Origin: Silene conica
Taxonomy: Eukaryota; Streptophyta; Magnoliopsida; Caryophyllales; Caryophyllaceae
Direction of reading: 5' to 3'
Length of the DNA: 64,000 bases
NCBI GenBank assembly: GCA_029255685.2
Contig: CM055319.2
Coordinates: 17,325,247 to 17,389,246, forward strand
Position 1 is the stretch's first letter. Each line of letters begins with the position of its first letter. A program made the translations under genes and the position numbers. The notes under the pieces were generated by a model that was not told where the DNA came from, made no database searches, and was given only the letters and a program-made list of their open reading frames with translations. Below are positions 57,669 through 64,000 of this stretch, in pieces.

Positions 57669-60619
57669 GTCTTCCCTCCTTAAATTGAACTTCGTCCCGA
57701 AGTTCACCACCCCGTAATGGTAACGAACATCTAACAAGCACGAAACAAACACAAACAACACTTATACTGGCTTCAAGACGCGAAATGTTACATTCTACCC
57801 TCGTTAAGAAAATTTTGTCCTCAAAGTTTAACGCATAACAAAATTAAAAGATAATTCACGAATTACAATATAATGCATAACAAAAGTAAACATGATTATC
57901 ACGTATATTCAAACAAGCACGACATATCAATTAGCCAACTCAAAAATCATTAAGATTTTACAATCCTATCCTCCTTAAGACATGGTTACGTCCCCGTAAC
58001 CCCAATACAAAATTTCACATCCAAAGCTCAAGAAGTTGACCGAAACCACAGTCACAAATCATCTGATAAGCTAATTACTCTATACTGGCAACTAGCATCC
58101 GACTTTTCAAGCAACAACATATAGTTGTCAATTTCATGCTATGCAGTTAAAACAAAGTCAGGTAACAACACTTATATACTCTTGAAATTTTAAGACAAAC
58201 TTAACGTATTTATATCAATGTAAACAGTCAATAACTCAAAATTCATAAATGACAAATTAAAACATTCTATGCTCATAATCATATTATAGAAGTAAAAGCA
58301 TATTCTAGAAAAGGCATAAAGCAAAATTTAAGCAATATAATTAAACATGGAGCATTGACTTATCTCGCGAGATATACACCAAGTTTAGACTAACAAGACA
58401 ACTTAGCAATTCCAGATATAAATGGCTTAAAATCATTCAGGTACCCTTCTCATCCATTCACATTACATCATTTGTCATAAAAACTAGTAAATATGACTGG
58501 CGAAATAAGAGGTTCGTATCTTGCGGAACAATTTCATATTCAAGCATAATTTCATAAATACGTAGCTACAGATTTTGTCAGGTTGCAAAACAATTACCAT
58601 AGTTATCAATCATCGGCTTTATCATGGATTATCACCTTGAAGACATTTTGAAATTTTCTGACAATGAAGTTTTAATTAATGACAATTTATAAACACGAAT
58701 CAACTGACAATTTTACAAGCTACAGTTCGAAAGCTAAACCAGCACTTCCCATAATTCACATATCAACCTGATTACTAATCCAATACTTGTGATCAGATTT
58801 AAACATAACAATATGTAGTTCACCTTGTGGCATAACAATAGTGTCGGTATAAATAAACTACCTTTAAATAAAACTCACCAATAATAATTAAGGTTATATT
58901 ATTATATAACAAATTTCACATCCATATCATATGTCTATTGTTCATGCTACTAATGTCATATCAGAATATTACATGGTTACATCACATAATTCATATTTGA
59001 TTAAACTTTTATATTGAAAACTTACATAACTTACAATTTCAACAATCGTACATCGCGCTGCAACATCCAAAAATAATAACCGCTTAGCTATCTTGCAAAC
59101 TATTATACTTTTTAGAAAATATAAGGAAGTAAATAATCATGGGAAATGAATCAATTCCAAAGCTTAAGAGAATTATTTATAACAAATTTTACAACTCAGT
59201 TGGTCTGAACAAAACTTTTCAGCAAATAAACAGAAAATTGGGCAACAAAAAAAAAAAAATCACTATTAATTAACGACTCATTAAGATTTTACGTGGCTTA
59301 TCATTTTGAAACATGAATGAATATTCTAAACAGTGGAGTTGGAATTATGCATAAACAATAAATACGATTTAGATGGTGTCATTTGCAAAACATGGGTCAA
59401 AACAGAACTGTGCAGAAACAATCTGACCACTGGCGACTAAGATAATTATTTCTCTCAAACTATAATTCGTATTAACATGAAACCAAAAGCACTGGAAAGC
59501 TAAATCAGAAGGTTATCACACACAAAATTTTCACATTCATATAAAGAATACATCTTAAATGACAGCCCGTCCAAACAAGGTAATATCCAGGAATTTATTA
59601 AAATTTTTGGTTCTTTTAAAATTACTACACATTATCACACAATCATACTTTCTCCAAAACATGTTGACATATCATTGAAGCATTGAAATCACATTGCACC
59701 ATATTAACATGTAATTGCCATCTAAATCAAACGGTAAAGATTACGAAGTCGCAATTAGAATCAACTAAATAACTCAATCATCATGCATGTATAGGCAATG
59801 CAGTAGTTTCTATCCTCGTAACAACCACAATTTATTTAAGTACGTAAATATATCCTAGAAATCACTAAGGTGCTACTTATCATCAACTCATTACACCTAT
59901 AATTATACTATATTTCTACCTAAGCGTTCAGGGATCATATGGCCATATGCATATCACCAGAGACATGGATTAATGTAACATACAATTCTGATCATTGTTA
60001 TTCAAATACCAAACAATATATTACTTAATTGCGATAGTCATTTAATAACCAGATATCATATAGACATTTCGAATCACCAAAATCATATGATCATATCACT
60101 CCAAATTATTGTTCAATAAATATACAACCATTCTCTGCAAATTTCAATTCAATCATTCAGATCAACCAGCATTTCAAGATCAGTCGTATTCTTCTAATGC
60201 ACATCATCATACAAGTCAAGCTTATATTTCAAAGTCATATTCCAATTTTCATGTTCTCAATACTTAGAAATCATATATTTCAACCAACATTCAATATCAT
60301 TATCATGCTTCACAATACAGATCACCAACCATATTTTACATCATAACTTACCTCATTCCTTGGCGCTGAAAGGTTAGTACAACATACATATATTATATAT
60401 CTGCCTTGGGTCCTTCCATACTACCCACACTCTTCAACTCTCAAGGTAACCAGGTTAGACTGAAAGGGCCAGTGGCTTGGTTTGAGGGGGCCCCTAACTC
60501 ATCCCAATCCTGGGGGCTCCTAACAGTTACTAACCTGGGGTTCATTTTATTAGACTCTTCCTACGTTCATTATTATTCGTTTGGTTTAGGCCTGAGGATC
60601 GTTCGCTCTAATACCACTT
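57669..60619 (-). other. Non-coding interior of the protein-less element
   Basis: AT-rich throughout. The longest frame is 72 codons. The minus-strand purine tract aaggagggaagac (57669-57681) directly precedes the 3' LTR and is a convincing PPT. Two similar tracts recur ~120 and ~300 bp further in (57786-57805 and 57965-57985), each with a tcctccttaag or ctaccctcgttaag context on the plus strand. Confidence 0.85.
60605..60616 (-). promoter_or_regulatory. Primer binding site, iMet type (protein-less element)
   Basis: The minus strand reads TGGTATTAGAGC close to the 5' LTR boundary at 60620: one mismatch from the plant tRNA-iMet PBS. This fixes the orientation. Confidence 0.9.
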
Positions 60620-63464
60620 TGTAACACCCCCATTTACCTAGGAGCCTGAACTAGGACTTCCAGAGTAAATAGGGCCGTTACCATCCTGGATAACCAGGGT
60701 AGTAGATATACATAGTGAAAGAAACACAGTACTTTAAATGTAAATAGTTAAACTGAAACTATTACAAGACATAGTCCAAAGGTCTTACAAAACAACTGAA
60801 TTAAAATAAATGTTCAACTATGAAAACAACACTAAGTGATCTAGAAGCTAGGTAGGTCTAGTCCTTGTCTCTCTTCCATGCCCAGTCCTAGTCCACCTGT
60901 CTCTGACCTGAAAGATCTACTCCCCATTTCGGATCATTGTAGGTGAACACGAATACACTGTCAACCTCGCGGTTGAGTAGGATAACACAATAATAAGTAA
61001 TGCAAACAAACAGTATATGCAAATGATTATGCCATGCTCGAGATCAATCTCATTCTCATTCTCATTCTCAAACTCATACCCGTGCACCAAGCCATACCGA
61101 ACCTCCCGGCAGACTATAATCGGTCGTCAGTGAACACCAGCATAACAGCTGAGGTCACCAGGTCTAGTCCTGCAGAACTAGCCTGGGCCCAATAATATCT
61201 CATCATCTCAAATCCGTATCCAATGCACATGCCATGCTCGTAAATGCAACAATACTCTAACTCAATCATGCTATTAAATAATGCAATGCACATACCAACA
61301 ATAATAGTAATAATCAATACTCAGTCAAACCAATATCATTCTCATATCAATCATACTCAGCATCCATAACACACAATTTAACACCCATTCATAACACATC
61401 ATAGAGTATAAGGTCAGTGTATCCTACCTGGATAGCAATATAGTCCAATAGCAAGCCAGCGAGTAACAGAATAATGTCACTTCAAAATCGTCACCTAACA
61501 ATATAATATACGAAATCACTAACTAATCCAATTATGCAACTAATCTAATAAATGTAGTATTCAATTAATTATTTAAATAATATATTACGCATAACGAGAC
61601 CGTATAAACATGACTACTTCAATTTACTACTCGAACATAGAAAATATTATCGAACTATTGATCATCGTCACATTCTTGTGTACTAAAATTTACTTAACCA
61701 TTTAATAAATAAACACCATGAACAAAATTACCAATAATATTAATAACCATCACATAAATTATAAATACTTATAATAATAATAATACCATTACTAACCACA
61801 ATGATAAAAGCAAGAATAATGAAAAATAATAATAATAATAATAATAATAATAGTAATAAGAACAATAATATGATAGTGATACTAATAACATTAATAATAA
61901 TATTAACACAAACAACAACACGCATCAAACACCAAAACGACCCTTAAAACGAAACAGCCCTTATAAAACATCTGTGACAGCCCTAATAAAACAGCCCCGT
62001 CACCACCCTTAGGCTGCCCTGACCAACACCACTCCACGGTGGTTGCCACCACTGTACCCCCGCGTATCTCCCGACACAAGCCTTAGACCCTAACTCCCAC
62101 GGACCTGGTGTCGATGGTCCCAGTAATCCCCAGCAGTCACAAAGAAATACATGTAACCCGTGTTTCCCCCTCTGCAAACCCGACACTCTAACAGCCTGTT
62201 AAAACCACCGCCGCCGCAACCAAACCCTACTCTCGACACCTTACGACCCCCACAACTCCCTGGTGCCAAGAACCCACCTTCAACACCGCTCAGTTTCTGA
62301 ATCAACCACCCCCAAAACCCACTGCAACCAACACGCAACCCCTGTTTCTGAAACTCTGAACATACGATCGATTCGTCCTCCTCCGGCCACCACACTCCTT
62401 CTTACCACCACCAACACCGCTTACTAAAACACCACTATTAACAGCCATGAGCCACGACACGAATTGACTCAAGGTATGAACGAAAAACAACCAAAATGAA
62501 CTGAGCAAACACGCCTAAAACAGAGTACGTAACTATCACGGTCGACATAAGATGGGGTTGTAAGCGTTAATACGGTGGTCATATGGTTGCTTATTGACGA
62601 AATACATGTTATTCACACTGCAAGGAGTACCCACAACTATAAAACCCAGATTCGAAAGTCACAAAAGCTCGAGAAACAAAGAGTTAAACTTACAAGTACG
62701 CATATCGCAAACGAAGGTGGTGGTGGTGGTGGTGTGGCTGCTACTTTCGTTCTCTTCCAACTCCCTGGTTTGCGTAGGGTTTCTGAGTGTGAAAGGAGTA
62801 GGGGCAGACGGGAAAAGGAGATAGGGTTTATCTGTGGTTGTTGATATGTCGATAGGTAGAAGGAGGCAGGCAATATGAGAGAGGGGTAGGGTTTGTTTTG
62901 TTTTAGTCGATGTTAAGGGATATGTCGATGTTGGATTTGTGAGGAGGTAGGGTTTTGTCGATGTAGGGTTCGAGATAAGGTAGGGTTTAGTCGATGTAGT
63001 GTAGCCTAGGTAAACGAGTCTTCACTTATTCGGCCCATAGCTCATCCCGAGACACTCATATGTTTATATCCCGTTCTCGACCCGTAATGTAAAATAAACG
63101 AGTACATATGATTTATTATACCAATTAAGTTAAATAGTAAAGTATTAATTAAATTAATATTAGAATATAAAATTATACGTCTTAAATAAAATAATAGAAT
63201 TGAAGTATAGATGAGAAATTAATAAAAATAAGAAACATATATAATTATAAATATATTATTAAAATTAAAGGAATACAATTAATTGCAATTTTATAAAATA
63301 ACCATCAAATATAAAACTATTATGAAATACGAATCGATCGTAGAAATACGATTTATAAAATAATAGTAGTTTACGTAAAATACTTTATAAACATCCCATT
63401 TGAAATACTTGTATAAAACAGAGTTCGACTGCCGCTGACCGAGGCTAAAATACGGGGTATTACA
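60620..63464 (-). repeat. 5' LTR of the protein-less element (2,845 bp)
   Basis: Same termini and layout as 54821-57668. The ATT tract is one repeat shorter (~61765-61860). Confidence 0.95.
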
Positions 63465-63666
63465 ATTTAAGGGTATTACAGTTATTTGAAGACTCAAGTA
63501 ATAAGTGATTATTGAGTATAAACCTTCTAAACCAATGTAAGGACAATCACCTCTTATGATATCATCATGCATGCATAAGATCTTATTAAGTTTTATAACC
63601 TAAACTTAAAGAAACAAAACTCACATTAGTTTTGAGTATAAAATCAGGAACTTAGTTTCCAACAAG

Positions 63667-63678
63667 TGGTATCAGAGC
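63667..63678 (+). promoter_or_regulatory. Primer binding site of the element continuing to the right
   Basis: TGGTATCAGAGC lies two bases after the LTR end at 63664, an exact tRNA-iMet site on the plus strand. The sequence from 63679 to 64000 is its untranslated leader; no gag start is reached in the window. Confidence 0.93.
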
Positions 63679-64000
63679 ATTACGGTTGTTGCATGCATGA
63701 TCGGATTCATGTTTTATGTTAAAACGGATTAACATATAAATCTCGAAATTTTTGTATTTATTATGATAAATCACAAAATAATTTTGCATGTTAAAGTTTC
63801 TGATTCTAAAATGGTTTTAGGACATAAAAATAATTTTGTGGATTTTTATTGTTCATTTTTATATTTATTTGTATATTTTGTAGTTTGAATCGGTTTTAAA
63901 CAACAATTAATGGGAAAAATAGTAAAACATAACTTCTGGCCGAGATTTTTTGATATGTTCTCACATGCATATTTAATATATTGTATATGAAGTTTCTTAA

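Larger units (their letters stand above)
54821..63464 (-). mobile_element. LTR retrotransposon without proteins (LARD-like), 8.6 kb
   Basis: The LTRs are 54821-57668 (3') and 60620-63464 (5'), reading TGTAATACCCCGTATTTT...GGGGGTGTTACA on the minus strand. The 5-bp TSD is GTTTA (54816-54820) versus ATTTA (63465-63469), one mismatch. The 2,951-bp interior has a PBS and PPT but no gag or pol motif in any frame, which is the definition of a large non-autonomous derivative. By hand, the LTRs differ by about 26 substitutions in 2,845 bp, so it moved recently and enzymes must have come from elsewhere. Confidence 0.93.
52583..63664 (+). repeat. 5' LTR of an element continuing past the window; internally duplicated and interrupted
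   Basis: It starts TGTTGGAGGAAG and ends GTTTCCAACA at 63664, followed by a PBS, so the element runs on the plus strand beyond 64000. Net of the 8.6 kb insertion it is ~2.4 kb because ~1.1 kb is present twice: 52715-53865 and 53866-54820 plus 63470-63664 share gacattatcgtcatatgatg through agatcgtt and gaagactcaag. The second copy holds the true 3' end, the first copy the true 5' end. A truncated first LTR fused to a second would look the same. I cannot classify it as Copia or Gypsy without its coding part; TGTTGGA...TCCAACA suggests Copia. Confidence 0.75.

Overview
This is nuclear DNA from a flowering plant, very probably a eudicot. The signs are a seven-exon terpene synthase gene with GT-AG introns, a Copia element of the Sirevirus type, a Cassandra element carrying 5S rRNA sequence, CACTA, Mutator-like and Stowaway-type ends, and plant L1-type LINEs. 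The sequence does not let me name the species. The window is mostly transposable elements nested in one another, with one intact host gene.

Layout. 1-3477: four copies of a ~1.1 kb tandem repeat, one carrying a CACTA end. 3478-7563: a decayed Copia RT/RNase H remnant split by a solo Gypsy-type LTR (3883-6501, TSD ACGAC). 7564-18433: a nearly complete Sirevirus on the minus strand (TSD AGGAG) with gag, pol and a 653-codon envelope-position ORF. 18611-19083: a detached second copy of the last terpene synthase exon. 19084-21992: two more copies of the 1.1 kb repeat, hosting a Cassandra TRIM (19816-20772, TSD TTCCT). 22086-24805: the terpene synthase gene, minus strand, predicted 618 aa with all class I motifs intact. 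25141-29881: a Mutator-like element with a 9-bp TSD and a smaller one nested in it. 30217-30501: a tRNA-derived SINE. 30850-32676: TA/TG microsatellites alternating with a fold-back repeat. 35843-50990: a third Mutator-like element, split by a LINE, itself split by a gag-only Gypsy-type element (36372-45795, TSD AGGTT). 51411-52582: a second LINE remnant. 52583-64000: the 5' LTR and PBS of an element running off the window; its LTR is internally duplicated and split by an 8.6 kb element with LTRs but no proteins (54821-63464).

How it fits together. The host gene should make a plastid monoterpene synthase (TPS-b type: RR(x)8W, DDxxD, NSE/DTE). Its last exon occurs twice, 3.4 kb apart, separated by the repeat array and Cassandra. 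The LTR elements all use initiator-methionine tRNA primer sites. The Sirevirus and the non-coding element have LTR pairs differing by roughly 1% or less (hand count), so they inserted recently.

The strongest unexplained signal is a 23-bp spaced palindrome, GCAACAGT-N7-ACTGTTGC. It recurs about a dozen times through the Sirevirus with constant 8-7-8 geometry, in LTRs and in coding DNA, and in three different reading frames. A second is a ladder of five GC-rich palindromes, ~85-100 bp apart, inside the AT-rich Gypsy-type LTRs and shared by two diverged LTR families.
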